Notes: a model not told the origin generated them from the sequence alone. DNA of 64,000 nt from Serinus canaria (GCF_022539315.1 NC_066316.1:54933994-54997993), one strand, 5' to 3'. Shown: positions 23,563 to 37,404, counted from the stretch's first letter. Made by a program: numbers and translations.

Positions 23563-26500
23563 TAACTTTCCAAACTTCATCAAAAGAGCAATACATTTTG
23601 CCACCAAGGATCATAATTTATAAATGAGGATCCCAGATGGTGCATTAAACAAACAAAAACCAAGGTTTTATTGCCATTGTTACCATAAATTGGTAAAAAA
23701 TAAAAACTTCATCTGGCAACACCATTGGTATTGCATAAATAGTGGGCAAGGGAAATTGATCTTTTTTATGGCATTTGGGAACAGCTACAGCTCTTTTCAA
23801 CTATAACCCCATAGGTATGTCTAAGCCCATTGCAGGGTTAGCTTCTTCCCACTTAACTTATTTCTGAAGAACAAAAGTCTCTGTACAGAAGATTAAGCTA
23901 TAATCCTAATGAAATGAGTATCTATCTTTCCTGAGTTTTCCATAAAGAAATTGCAGTGGAAAAAGAAGGCAGCTTTGTTGGGTTGAAGAATGAGAAATTA
24001 ATGTACTTCCATGTGAGATACAAGCAGAACAGAGCCCTAGAAATTAGGTTAGCTAAATAACCTCTACCTCAAAGTATTAATCAAAATTTTTAATAACTTC
24101 TAGTAACAGGGCATAGGAGTAGATGACCACAATCATCCAAAGATAACCTTTAATCATTACTTATAGCTAGTTACTTAGAAAGACTCCTAATCTCAAATCT
24201 AAATGTTTTATTTTTGCAAAGCCTTTTACAGTCCTCTCATTGTTACATATAACAATATCCTCTCTTTTGTCAAGAACAAATTTTTGGATATTTATAATTT
24301 TTAGAAAAATATGTTTCCTTTCCCGGACTAACTTCTATGACTTTTCTTCTCACATTCTTTTCTTCCTACACATTTTAAAATTTGTATTTTAGTTTTATCT
24401 CCAAATACCTTCTTTAGGCAGATTATGGAATTTACCACTGTGATGTCTAGTGGGCAATGAGTGACAATGAAAGAAAAAAAAGTACTGAAGGAGCAGGAAA
24501 CTGTAAGTACAGAAACAGATGATTAAGGATTGAGCAGAAGTCCCTGGACCTTGACCAAAACAAAAAGTCATTTTAAAGTCTGTCAACATATACCCAGATT
24601 GATGACCTAAAGCTGGAGCATCTTGATAAATGACAGAAAAAAAAAAAAACAACCAAAAACCAAAAAACAACAGAGTGAGGCTACTACCTAGAGGTTTCAT
24701 TTTGTCTAGAAAAAGGAATTTGAGACAAAGTCAGCACCAAGGACTTCTATCAGATCTTTTAAGAGTTAGCTGACTTGCAGCTAGAGGAAAAAATTATACA
24801 AAATATAACTGTACAAAGTATAGGATCATGGCTATAAGAATAATGATGTAAATTCTGGTCTTGCTCACTGGAATTAGATGAATATGAAGCCCTGGGAGAC
24901 AAACAGAAGAAAAAAAGAAATGAGATCCTAGGATGTGTCACTGAAATGTTTTTAGAAGCAACTGGTAAAACATTAATGCCATTGCACAAAGATATGGTAA
25001 CCCTGCAGCTGCCTGGGTTCCTACAGCACAGCAGCACAGTCCCTGTGGGTGGGCAGTTCCTCACCTATATCCATCAAGTGTAGAGCCAATCATTCCTACT
25101 GCAACACACTTTAGTTCCCCCATATGTCTTATGCACAAATGTCAAGCACTCTCCTAACTTCCTGAACACATTCCCCCTTTTAAATACTGATTTTTAACTC
25201 CTAAGAGGCAGATATTTTAATTTGTTTCTCCAGCTGCCTGAAGAACGCTCCTTCCCAACAGCAGGGGACCAGTCAAGAATGAACAGATACATTTGCATAT
25301 TGGAAATATAATCTTCATTCAAAATTCAAAATATAGGAGAATATACTGTGACTGAAAGTGATGGGAAGGTATGTTCAGGTGTAGGATTGTCTCCTTATCC
25401 TGAACAACTAAATTACAGCCTGTATTGATTTCTGAGGAGATGTATAAAAGTTAATCTGTATGTAAATTTTGATAAGTGTATTAACCTCCTTATTATAAAT
25501 GTAAATAGCATCCTTTGTTTCCTTTGTTACCTGATTTGAAATGAGAAAAGTATTAGATGTATGATCTGCAAATACAGTCTTTTTACATAAAATATAGGGT
25601 GGCTTTTCTGCAGTAATGATAAAGTAATTAAGAAATATAGAAAAAACTTGGTCACAAACTCAGTTTTTTTGAGTCAGATAAAAAAAAATATTGCAACAAC
25701 TAGATGTGTTTGGGCCTTGCAGGGTAAACATTCTGCAAAAATAATTGCTCCCTTTCAAGTGAAGCTAAAAACAAGGCAAGCAGTAATGTCCATAGTAATT
25801 ATCTGTGGGTTAGTCATCTGCAAACACCTCTGGCAATCAGAGCTGAAGTTCCTAAGAAACAGTTTGAAGTTCCCTTGGCTCCCTCCTTTGAACAGGGAAA
25901 GCAGCTGCTCCAATTGCTCAAACATCTTGGGAGATGCACTGATAAGTGAATAGGGGCTACTGAAGTTTTCAATACTAGAAAAATTATAGGGACAACTTTA
26001 TTTCCCCCAAGGATGAACCTGGCAGCTTTGTTTATTCACTCCCAGCCACTACTTGGGAGCAATTCAGCATAGAGCTCCTCCTGTCCCTACCTGGAGACCC
26101 AGGGCCATTCCCAGCCATGGCCCTGCCTGCCTTCCAAGAACAGACACATCCTTTGGCAGTAGTTTGAGTTCAGTGACCCTCCAGACCAAGCCCCTTAAAG
26201 ATCCTTCTCTGGAGTATTGTCTATTCTTGTCTCGAGTTGAAAGTGATTCTTTGTGACAGAATAATAAAACATTTATACTAAGCTGATTACGCTCATCTCA
26301 GTGCCAAATCCCTACCTCTTACAGCAGCCAAAATTATTCACATATAAGAGCACATTTCCTCTTCAGCTGCACAATACCAGAAGGCTTGGTATACAAAACA
26401 AAGGATGAGAAGACTCATAAATCACAGGAAAATAAACCTCTGGGAAATCATTACTATTTAACCATATGTTGTCTTCTTTTATTTTTTTCTTTTTTTTCTG

Positions 26501-27950
26501 CTATCAATGATAAATCATATACACATGAAAAAGAATCATTTAAATACTTTAACTGATTCTTAACCTAAGGTCATGATGAGGGATAAAGCTTAAACAGCTG
26601 ATAGAACAGATCAAATCTTTACTTACAGGTTTTACAGCAGAATCAAACTTACAACAGCAACTGATCCTTTCAAAGCACTTAATAGGTAAAAATAAAATCA
26701 AAACAATAGCGTTTTTAAAAAAAATTTCTTGTGTTACATGCTCACTTTAATATATCCTGTTTACATACAAAGTGACACATTCTGAAAGATCCATTTGAAG
26801 ATTTTTCAGAAAACCTGTTCCACAGGAAACACTGGCTACTCATTCTCTTTTGAAATGGCTCACAAAATAAAACTTTCACAAACTTCTCAACTACTACTGA
26901 TTCTGCCTTCAAGAAACAAAAATCACAGCACTTTTCTAACTACTGGGGAACCATTTATGGAAGTAATGGTTTGAAATGTTCAATAAATGCTTTTTATACA
27001 ATTCACATGTTTCATAATCTCTGTGAAACATCTTCATTCAGCTGAAGGGTGTTGTAGAAGACAGCAGCACTGACCACTTGTGATAAGACTATTTTCTGGA
27101 AACCTTGAGACAACAAATTCTCAGACTACTGCACCACCCACTTGAGTGGTAAAGCAACTGATTCCTCTGTTAGACTTGAACACCTGAGTCCACCTTTGCA
27201 AAGGATGCTTTTAAATCCATGGTACATCACTGGAATTTTTGTTTCTGAGTGCCAAAACATAAATAGTCAATACCTGCTTCTTACAATCAGAACTTGAGGT
27301 TGTTAAGTTCATCATAAGTCGCTGGATCTTCCTTTGAACATCTACACTTTACAGCAAAAAATTAGAATGATAGGAGTAAATAACAGACCTTCTCAGGGGG
27401 CCTCCATCTCCACTGTTCCTGGAAAGTCTTCCTGCTCACATCCTAACTCTCCCACAGTTCTCCAAGCTTAACCATTGTTATTTGCTTAGAAACTGAAAAG
27501 AACATTTATCTGAAACTGGAATAATCAGTTGTCTTTTGAAAACATTTGATGATTTTTAGCAAAAAAAAATTTGCCAGATTTCTTAACTTCTTTCATGTAT
27601 TGCTTTGAAAAGATATTTTTTTGCTAGATTGTTGAGATACTAATTCAGAGCCCAGTCCTTGAAAGTGTTTCAAATGACAGTCCTGATGACCACAAGAACA
27701 GCTCTTAGGTTTTCAGGAATACAAAGTATTTGAAAAGTACTAAACCTGGATCTTAATCTGACTTAATTACATTATGCATCAAAAAGTTCATACAGTTCAT
27801 TTTCATATATTTTTTCACAGCATGTAGAGAGTGCTAAGACTGGATGAAATTTCCATCTGTTTTCCCAAACAGTTTTCCCTCTGACTGTTAATGTTTCCAT
27901 AGACAAAATATGTTAATCTCTTCTCTGTCATTCACATGAAAACAAGAATT
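23563..27950. other. AT-rich non-coding sequence, 4.4 kb
   Basis: No gene recognised. An A13 run at 24637-24649 is followed by a short A/C-rich stretch. A C-rich patch at about 26030-26260 contains a 67-codon open frame and is followed by aataataaaa at about 26261. That arrangement slightly resembles the end of an LTR, but I find no paired LTR, primer-binding site or retroviral gene. Confidence 0.45.
24637..24649. repeat. Poly-A run (13 nt) with A/C-rich continuation
   Basis: A13, then caaccaaaaaccaaaaaac. Simple sequence only. Confidence 0.85.
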
Positions 27951-28489
27951 TCATGAAATCATTGAATCATAAAATAAAGCCTGTGTTGGAAAAGGGCCTT
28001 AAAGATCATCCTACTGCTCTTCATCCCATGCCAGCCTGTCATGGACAGGAGCACTTTCCACTTGACAGTGGAATAACCAGACCGCATTGCTCAGAGCTCC
28101 ACCCAGCCTGCACTGGAACACTTCCAAGGATGGGACACTTCTTTGGGCAACATGGTCCCCTGCCTCACTGCCCTCAGAGTGGAGAATTTCTTCTTACTAT
28201 GTAATCCAAACCTACTCTCTTGCAGTTTGGAGCCTATCTTGTCCTGTTACTACATGCCATTTCAAAACATCCTTCTCCAGGTCTCCTGTTGCTTCCTTCC
28301 ATGTACTGGGAAGGTGCAATTTGGTCACTCTGAAGCTTTTATTGCTCCAGGCTGATCCATTCCAATCCTCTCAACATTTCCTCATCCATCCAACCATCTT
28401 GGCGACCCTTCTTTGGACTTGCTCCAACAGGTTGAGATCCTTCCTGTGCTGAGGACCTCAGAGCTGGATGCAGCACTCTAGGTGGAGTC
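27951..28489 (-). mobile_element. CR1 retrotransposon fragment, antisense, 540 bp
   Basis: The antisense tail tcatgaaatcattgaatcat is followed by gtgttggaaaagggcctt, aaagatcatcctactgc, ctggaacacttccaaggatg, ggagaatttcttcttact, ttctccaggtctcctgttgc, tgctccaggctgatccatt, ggacttgctccaacaggttg, ggacctcagagctggatgca and cactctaggtggagtct. These correspond in order to the CR1 3' region. Moderately diverged. The three overlapping plus-strand open frames here (up to 121 codons) are antisense to the element and not genes. The copy stops where a T-rich tract begins. Confidence 0.93.
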
Positions 28490-28532
28490 TTTTTTCTTTT
28501 TTTTTCTAATGCAGATTTCTTTTTTTTTATTT
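28489..28532. repeat. T-rich tract abutting a CR1 end
   Basis: Runs such as tttttctttttttttctaat and ctttttttttattt directly follow the 5' break of the CR1 copy. It is low-complexity sequence. Confidence 0.75.
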
Positions 28533-31500
28533 AGAGCTACTTTGTAAAATGATTTTTAAAAATGAAAAAAACACGTGATTGAATTATTTTCAGCAGTATA
28601 GTCAACTCTCTGGCCCAGCATTAAACAGCTGTTAAAAAAGCTTAAAATAACCTAAGAAGTTTCTTTTCTATACAAAATTATTAGGCATATATATTTCACA
28701 CCTGCAGAAAAAGTAGGTTATGTCTGTCTTGAGAGAATAAGCTCAGTAATCCTTCTTTTTGAAGATAATTAATATCAAATTGCAGGGGTTTTTATTCACA
28801 ACTATTTTTAAAAAGGAAAGAAATTATTATGCAATTTTAAAGTGAACCAATGATCTCAAACTAGTTACTATCTCAGGTCCTGGCATTAAATAGCTGAGAC
28901 AAATTTTGAGTAAAATACTCCTAAGTTATCTTAAAAATAAAGTTTTTTTAATTTAAATGTATGAGGAATTTTTTTTGTCATTTCTTTTAATTCATCTTTT
29001 CTGAGTAAAAAGACACTTTATTTTCTTTGTTCAGGAATGAAGTGTAGGCCACAGCAAAATGAATATTGCACAGTTTTAGCCCATGTAGCTCATGTATGGT
29101 CTATCTACATATTTATAGCAAAACACAATGGAATTAATGGATTTCCCATACCTGTTAGCTATGTAAACTGGAATTCTTAAATTCTTTCTCTGCCTCTCTT
29201 GAAAAAATTCTGCCTTCAGGTAAGTATTATTTTTCCATGCTAACTCAATATTAGAGTCTCCTATTGAGATGCTATTCCTCTTTTTACAAACAGATTCTGA
29301 CACAATACAAATACTTGAGAATAAATGTGCAAATTCTCAAAGTTCCCTCCTGTCTTCTACTGTCAAAAGATGCTGTCAAGCATTATCATGGGCACAGTTA
29401 TTCCTTTTTTTGTGCTTGTGAGTTTTTCTTAAGATTCTGAAATTATTATGACTAGTAAATGTTCTTTATTAGCATTTTGAGCGCTCACCACATGCTACTG
29501 TGTAAAAATAATTTGAATGCCCCGTGGTTTTTGCTGACTTGGTGCATGTGTCTCTCATACAGTATTGATGCTATTGATGTTATTGATCTGGAATGTTCTT
29601 GTACACACTGCGATAAATTAAATAAACCACAATCAGATCTCAGAGTACTCACTGGTTCAGATTCTATGTAACTTTTTTTTAATATGTGCAAGAATTCATA
29701 CGTGAACCAGGGCATAAAACTCCCTGAAATAAACCAAGAATTATATCTAGCAAAATCTGATGATCTGCTGCTGCTGCAATAACAGCACAATATAATAAAA
29801 GTGCCTGTATTACAAAATCTCTGTATTTTAACTGGTTTTACTAATAACATTCTTATGCATGTTACTGATTGCCAGAGGAAAAATAACTTTATAAGCAATT
29901 TAATATATTTTGAAGCTGAAATAAAAATATTACACAGAATTTTGTTTGGTGCTTGCTGTTGCTGGACATCCATGTATATGCTGTTGTATGAGAACGCAGC
30001 ATTTGACTTTCCTTCTCTTAAATGCCAGGGACCACAGAAGAAAGATGCTCACGTAGCATTGTGTGCTGCCTCCCCAGTGCTGCCCTGTGAAATCAGCTCT
30101 TTTGAAAATCAGTTGCTAGTTAAGGTTTTTCTGCCTATTGACATAACTCTAAGCAGCACTATCAAAATGCACAAGAGAAATGCTGAGGTGCTTGGAGCTC
30201 CATGGTGCAGCAGATTTTAACTTGCAATTGCTTCTTTTATGTTACCACAGTGCCTTGCTTTCATTGCTATGGAAGCTGCCACAAAGCAGACACCTCTATT
30301 ATACTTGAAACCAATGCCTCAATATGCACATGGAAAGAGGATAATGAGGTTCCATTGTGTAATAGGTGAGGTAAGGCTAGGGTATAGCACATTGACTGGA
30401 TCATATGATTTATTTTCTGAGTCGAAACAGCATGGCATTTCAAAAGCAGATGAAAGTAAATCAAGCATCTGTCCTACAGGCCCTAGACAAGAGGCAAAAT
30501 ACTCACCAGCCTGCCTTGATTCTCATATCCTAATCTCTCCCAGTCAAACTGTGTTAGTGTAATGAGGTTTCCTTTATCTGTGTCAATGTAACTAACAAGA
30601 TTCCTATTTGCACCATGATCTTACAAATCTGGATTCTTCCCAGAAATGGCCTTCCAATAGAGGGAATGCAGGTGTTGCCTTATTTGAGATGAAGGCACAT
30701 AACACTAGGAAACTGCAATTAAAAAAAGAAAAATCCCACACAACACCCCAATATTCCCCCTCTGGAAAGATTCCAAATGAGACTATAATCTAGACTGACT
30801 CCTTGAAATGGGTACAATTTTTTAGAAATCACAGTAAAACAAGTACATCTTTGTCCTTTTTCAGCATCATACTCATTCTTCATTGGGTCTGGCTCTGCAA
30901 CAGGGCAAGTGCCCACTGGTGTGTTTGAGACCACCATCACCACCCTGAAATGTGGCTCAAAGATACAGTTCACTCTCTCACGTATTAAAACAGCCATCTG
31001 TCCCATTTACCCTTTACAAAACTTCCCCACACTCTACTTTAACCAGGAGGTAGCTTTCCTATCCCATAATGTCATGATCCTTGTACCAGGAAGCTGAATC
31101 TGCCACAGATCAGTTTCTGTGCTTGTAAAACATGTGAACTTACTTTGCCTTATTCTTTTTCCTAGGACAGAATGCATCACCCTCAGGCAGCAGTCTTCTG
31201 GGAGCTGAATAAACAATTCCTTTAGTCTGAAACCTCCCTCTAAGAGTTATTCACAAAGGATAGGAGCAAACAAAACCTTTGTAGGGTGGTTGTGTTATTT
31301 GAGTTTGGATACTTTAAAACTCTAAAGTAAAATTTAAAAAATTAACTCCCTACTTTTGAGCTTAGTAAATGACAGTAAAGTGTTTGTTGGTCGAGGAGTG
31401 CTAGTGGATTTTTGCTGGCCAGATGGAGGTAGAGGCCAGCACTGATTGAATAAACATCCTGCATCAGCACCATGGAAAGGAGTTCTGTTAGAGAAAGGGC

Positions 31501-32937
31501 GCTTGATTAGAAAAATATAGAGTTACAGAGCTACACTATTTGTTGAGGAATTGGATACCAAGGAGTTTTTAGTGAACAAAAGTGGAAAAAACATATGTGA
31601 AAGATTAAAAAGGGGTAAAGGAAGCTGCTGACTTGTCACTTGCCTCAATGGGTCAAGAACTACATTCTGTCAAAACCCAAGCAGCACAGATAGCTGTGTT
31701 CAAGGTATTTAAAAATCCATGCTGAAAAACTGGGAAAAAACATACCTGTGTTCCATGTGCTTGAGAAATAAATGAGTTGCAGAATATCCTAACTCTCTTT
31801 GAGACCATTGTGCTAAGCTTTGTGCCTGGCAGACACATTAGCACAAAATTTATAAGCTGGAGTAGCTAATAGAGGACAGCTCTGAAAAATAAAATAAAAG
31901 ACAAAGGGACCCATAATCTACTCATGAACTCTCCACCTTTGTGTAACATTTGTGTGAAGGTTAGTTTACCTAATCCTATTCTAAACTCACTTAGTTAGGT
32001 AATGTAAATTTTGAAATCATTTTCCCTCTCTATAATCTGAAGCCTGAAAACAGTCTGCATACAAAAGTTCTTAGATAAAATCTATGACACTGTAATAAAT
32101 GTCACGTCACTGTATATGGCAGAGGTAACTATGTTTGTAGACAAAACATGATGAAAAAATTGTTGCTAGGTGATTTGTGGTGCTACACAATAAAACACAA
32201 GGATGGAGTGTAGGGAAGACAGTAATCTGCTCATCTACATTGCAAGCCTCTCAGATTTGTGTAGACAAAAATGAAAGAGGAATTGGTGTTTGATTCCCTG
32301 GGCTCAAGGGGTAGGACTTAGAGAAGTGTCATGTGCTAAGGGCAATTACCTAAAGCTACTAAGTTCTAAATGTTTTGTAATTTGAGTAGCTCTTCAAGAA
32401 ACTAGAAAAGCCTGTGTTGACTGCACTTCATGCACACATATCTTTCATCCAGCTGTCACAGCTATCTGTCTAATAAAAGGTCCACCTGGAGCTCTATTGC
32501 ACTTTTTAATCATACTACTAAAGCAAAAATTCTACACTGAATGGAATATTTCTTTGTAACAGTGCCCAAATTACTATCCCAGTCAATCATGTTTCAAAAA
32601 TGTGCCTCCACATTTTCTCTATCCAGTGCTTGCAGCACTTTCCTGTAACTTGCTGTCAGATAAAATAGGACTAATTTCTTTATATAAGCCACCATTAGGT
32701 ATTATGTATTTTAGCTAAATTGAATACATTGTTTCTATTAACTCCACGTGTATCTTAATTGAGTATCATCAAGCTAAAAATCTGTTTCTGAATATTACTA
32801 TGTATATTCCACTAAAATGAAAAATGGCAAAAAGTAGAGATTCTGAGACAGGGAACTCTGACAGCTTAATGATCAGAGTGAGTAACTAGGGAGCACCTCT
32901 CCCCATCCCCAAGGTCTTAGTCAGTTGCAAAACCCAT

Positions 32938-32966
32938 AATCTGTGACTGTGTTTCAGTCGCAGATT
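32938..32966. repeat. 12-bp inverted repeat
   Basis: The arms aatctgtgactg (32938-32949) and cagtcgcagatt (32955-32966) pair around a 5-nt tgttt loop, with one T:G wobble. No associated gene is visible. Confidence 0.75.
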
Positions 32967-34287
32967 TGCTTGTGAATTATTTTAGTATTTCTGAATCACA
33001 GTTTTCAACGAAATATGAGGAAAAAAGATTCTGAGTTGAAACCCAATGCTTCATTATTTCTGTGAAAATGTGGGATAATCAATCACTGAAGGACTTTTCC
33101 CTTTTTTGTGCATGTGTGTGCAAGAGTCTACATGTGTACACCTTGCCCAGGCCTTAAAAGATTTTAAGCCTTTTACAAGGCTTTGAAGAAGTGGTTTTGC
33201 TATTCTTGAAAAAATTCATTAGTAAGCTCTGTTTCATCATGACGTATAGTCCTCACTTAATTGCCTATATGATTTCAGTTTCTCACAAATAATCCTTTTT
33301 AATAAGTAAAGAAACCTTTTATTAACCATTCAGTTATCCAAACTATAATTTTCTCAGCTAAATCTTCCCCCAGTGATTGAAATTCTGAATTTTCTTTCAG
33401 CCAGAATGTGCATTATAACTTAAAACCATTAATTATGACTTATTGTGTTACACTTTTCTGACAAGAGCATTGTATTTTTTATAGTTTTTAGGATGTCACC
33501 ATAACTGAATAAATTAATGAAATTCTCATTTAAAATACTAGATTCTAAATGTTATGGATATGCAAACACATTCCTTGAAAAGGAATGAGAACTCTGTACT
33601 GTGAAAATAATACATTCCAGTACTCAGCACTGATAAGTTTGAAAATGGAGCACTGTAAAACACTCTTTGAAAAATGCACCTAATCCCTGCATTATTCTGC
33701 TGTGGTTCAAAAGGTTATTCTGAAAGAAATAAATAAGAGAATACTATAGCTTTAGTCCTATTACCTTAAATTTTTCTAGTGCTATCAGTGTCAACATTCT
33801 TAAAGTTTAGTTAAAAGATGTGTTCTGTCAATTATTTCCATTCCTTTCTTTATCAATAAAATAGGTATTCAGTTAGAGATTTTTAAAAATATTCTTTTCA
33901 TGTCTCAGTTGAGAAAACCTTTTTGTTTGCTGAATTAGAAAAATGTCCCTTTTTTCCTCTTGCCAGAACCACTGGAATGTACCATGCTTTGTTTTGAATT
34001 TGTTATTTTTCTGCAAAGAGTTGTCCTTATTCAGCAAGGTTTGGTATATATGGATGCTATAAAATAGCAAAATTGACACATAATGATGATTTTTCTCAAT
34101 TTTTGGTTTCATAGCTATTAATTCCATATGAACTGACTTTTGCACAAAAGTAAAATTTCATAACATTATTTGACTAATCTTTATTAAATGAATCACATTA
34201 GATAGTCTATGCACTCTCCTGAACAAAGGGCTTTTACAAAAACTGAAACATCAGCATTTTCCTTGAAAGCACAGCTCCAGTTCTGGT

Positions 34288-34317
34288 AAAGAGAGATAAA
34301 GAGATATAAAGAGAGAT
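34288..34317. repeat. Three 10-bp purine-rich units
   Basis: aaagagagat, aaagagatat and aaagagagat stand head to tail. Minor simple repeat. Confidence 0.8.
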
Positions 34318-35632
34318 GTACCTAACCAGGCATCAGCTCTTAGCATGCAGAAACACAGTAAAATTGTAATTCTCCTTTGAATGAAGTGGCTAGAGGTAAC
34401 TAGCAATTGGATTCCCAATATCATCTTCTAACATGAAATTAAACACTTCAAAACAGCAGTTCAGTCAGGATAAAAAAGGGAATAGCAGGCTTTACTTTGC
34501 AATGCCTCTTTCCTTTAAGTTAAGGGATCCTGAGAGAAAGGATTTGCAGTCAGCCCCACTTAAGCAACACTAAGACAGAGTATATGTGATATCATACCAG
34601 AAGTCTGTTGAAAACCTTGAAATACAAAGCAGAGCTCCTGAGCTTTGGCTTTGACAGCACTATTAAACAGAAAGAAGCATTTCACAAGTGCCATGTGAAA
34701 AACTGGGACACTTTTGTCATCAAGAATGTTCCTGGGAATTTTGGATTTGTGTCAGTTATTGGGGTTTAACTATTCTTAACATGTGTGTTTCACAAAGGAC
34801 TTTCTTCATATTTTTTAATAACCTGAGATGTTTTCTGATGCATCAAGGAGCAGGTATGGTTTGCTTAGCCATGGCTTTATTTATCCATAATTCTGTTTTC
34901 TGCAGACATTCCCTTGGCAGTTGCTTTGTGGTGCTTTAATGACTTATAATTGTCTTCTATGAACTAATCAGCTGCTCATTCTGTATTCTTGAATTCCTTC
35001 CCAAGTACATTTTTGGCAAACAACTGCACCAGTACTTTCAGATGCCACCCTAACAGTTTCTTTTTGCCAAGTCAATCCAATCTAGTTGTTTTATTCACTT
35101 GGCCTTACCATTTCTTTTCTTAAGAAACCAGTTAGAGTCATATGCAATCCCTTTATAAATTGAACAGCTTGGTTTTCTTTGCAAACCTGGCAGATCATCA
35201 ATTTCTCTTCCTGCCCTTCTGGAGAGTGAAATTCAGTTCCTTCTTTTCTGTAGCTGCCCTTCAGTTTTCCTCCTCCTTCTCTGGCTGTATGACTCTAATA
35301 CAGTAGTTGTTTGGTCTGGAATAGAACTAATACTAGATAGATCTGGAATGGAACTGGTACTCAACAGAATCCTTTTTAGCTAAATACTGAGGTTATTTTC
35401 AAATGGTAAAAATAGACGAATATTTTAGCCATTCTCACCACTTTTTTGGAAGCCAAATCCTGCTGTCTAAGAAACATCTTGAACAACTGCACTGGGTGCC
35501 TCAAGATTCTACATGAAAGACACGTTTTTAACTTGCTTTTATTTGAGTTTCATCTGGAAAATACCGTACAAGAGTTTTTTATGGTTCAGCTAAACATCAC
35601 TGAAACAAAGGCACGTGTCTGATAGAATCCTG

Positions 35633-36170
35633 ATTTCATAGATTCATAGAACCATTCATAGAACCATTTGGATTTAAAAGGACCTTAAAGATCATCTAAT
35701 TCCAACACCCCTGCCACAGGGACACCGTCCCCTAGACCAGGTTGTTCAAAGCCCCATCCTGCTCCAGGTGGGTCTCACAAGAGCAGAGGCAGAATCCCCT
35801 CCCTCACTCTGCTGGCCACGCTGGTTTGATGCTAAAGGTTGGCTCTCTGGGCTGCAAGTGCACATTGCTGAGTCTTGCTGAGCTTCTGCTCCACCAACAC
35901 CCCCAAGTCCTTCTCCTCAGAGCTGCTCTCAATCCATTCTCTGCCCAGTCTGCATCTGTTGGGATTGCCCTGACCCAGCTGCTGGACCTTGCACTTGGCC
36001 TCACTGAACTTCATGAGGCTCACACAGTGCCACCTCTGAAGGCTGCCCAGGTCCCTCTGGATGCCATCCCTTCCCTCTGTGTCAGCTGCACTGCACAGCT
36101 TTGTGTCATCGGCAAACTCACTGGGGGTGCCCTTGATCCAAGTGTCGGTGACACTTTGTCACTGACAAAA
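35633..36170 (-). mobile_element. CR1 retrotransposon, antisense, with internal deletion
   Basis: The antisense tail (atttcatagattcatagaac, with tcatagaacca duplicated) leads into aaaaggaccttaaagatcat, ccctgccacagggacacc and gaccaggttgttcaaagccc. At about 35759 the sequence jumps from the 3' UTR (gccccatcc) straight to a part of ORF2 that normally lies several hundred bp further away (tgctccaggtgggtctcaca). It then continues normally: aagtccttctcctcagagct, ggaccttgcacttggcctc, ttcatgaggctcacacagtg, gtccctctggatgccatcc and tttgtgtcatcggcaaactc. Sequence is well kept, so it is among the younger copies. The 179-codon plus-strand open frame (35742-36281) is antisense to CR1 and not a gene. Confidence 0.94.
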
Positions 36171-37377
36171 CACAAATCCTTGCTACATTCTGGAGACCCT
36201 GGGATTTTTATGGCTATAGTTTTGCTGTATTTCTTTCTCATTTCAAGTCTTACAATGGATTCAAGCATGAAAACTTGCTAGGTGTCCATGTTGATATTTC
36301 TCTCTTTTGTGACTTCACATAAAACCTGTTTGATGGAGTATTTTAAAGGTAACACACAAATACATATCATAAAATTAACATTTTCTGCTGATCGAGATTC
36401 TAGGCTTAGCCAGCTCTAGTTCAGGTCTTTTATAACAGGTCAATTTATACCTCATGTAGAGCAAAAGTGAATCTGTGTTGATGATGAGAGTTTTTCAAAT
36501 TTATAATCACTGTAGGAAAATTTACATTCTGATTTCCTCATTCAGATCCGCAGTCTCATTGTGGAGGCAAACTGGAATGTTCTGGCAGAAAAAATAGGAA
36601 TCAGTATGCCTTGACTCAGATTAAATTTCTGAAAGAGAATATTTTTCTACATAGCAATACTTGGGCAGAATATTGTATAGCAGACTAGTGAAGGCAGATT
36701 TTTACTTTTTTTCTGTCTAAACTGCATCACTGAATACTGAACCACAGATGTTTTATGCTGTACCACATAGTGGTTTATCATAGACAGGATTTGCAACCTC
36801 AAATGCCAAAAATATGTTTCTAAGTCTTCTTGTCCCCTGCTGCCACGACTGAACATCATCCTCAGGCTTCCCAGCAGAGCTGTCCATAGCTACATTCTAA
36901 CCAAATCCTCAGCCCCACAACCAACTCCTTTTCACTCTGATTTCAGCTAAAAACACCCTTTGCAATATACCCTATCCACTCACTTGGAGTACTGACATGG
37001 GAGTGCTTTTCTGTAATTACCTCTTCCAGGACTTTTACAATTTGTGAATTGTTTGTAGCTGGATAAGGCTGGCAATGTGAAGCTGCACTGATGAGTGGTT
37101 CCTCTGATCCAATGTGGCAAGGTTCATGTTTGTACTGCACTTAGGATTGTCACATTTCAGCAAACGAGTGGATGTGCAGCAGGATACAGACGTGTTAGGC
37201 AAGAATTGCACAGTGCTGAGCTGCTCAGAACTGACCAGCTTCTCATGGAGTGAAGAACAAAACACAAATCACTTCTAGCAGCATGGCAAAGTTGTTTCTA
37301 GAGGGATAAGTGAAATTACCATTAATTTTCAAGGTCAGTTCTACAACGATGCTCTTCACAGTAATAGAACACAAGTA

Positions 37378-37404
37378 ATAGTAATAGAATATTTCTATTA
37401 CTAT
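37378..37404. repeat. Perfect 12-bp inverted repeat with 3-nt loop
   Basis: The arms atagtaatagaa (37378-37389) and ttctattactat (37393-37404) are exact reverse complements around tat. The unit agtaatagaa also occurs nearby as cagtaatagaac (37359) and cagtaatagaat (37416), so the hairpin sits in a small cluster of related direct and inverted copies. Confidence 0.85.

Larger units (their letters stand above)
28533..35632. other. AT-rich non-coding sequence, 7.1 kb
   Basis: No gene recognised. The largest open frames, 162 codons on the minus strand (29485-29973) and 139 on the plus strand (29801-30220), overlap each other and have no recognisable domain. Minor repeats: three ~9-bp tattgatgt-type units at 29563-29589, three 10-bp aaagagagat-type units at 34288-34317, and a 12-bp hairpin at 32938-32966. 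A region at about 30840-31090 is open on both strands after a tccttttt-cag sequence, but has no convincing donor. Confidence 0.5.

Noticed and set aside
28087..28452. 121-codon plus-strand open frame with Cys/Ser/Leu-rich sequence
   Set aside because: It coincides fully with an antisense CR1 copy.
29485..30220. Overlapping 162-codon minus and 139-codon plus open frames
   Set aside because: They overlap, show no domain or signal, and have compositions expected from AT-rich DNA; no splice evidence links them to other exons.
30840..31097. Possible exon after tttttcag with a Gly/Ser/Thr-rich open frame
   Set aside because: The frame also continues open upstream of the supposed acceptor, the antisense strand is open too, and I see no good donor.
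35742..36281. 179-codon plus-strand open frame, longest in the window
   Set aside because: It lies antisense within a well-preserved CR1; the apparent protein is the complement of the CR1 reverse-transcriptase region.
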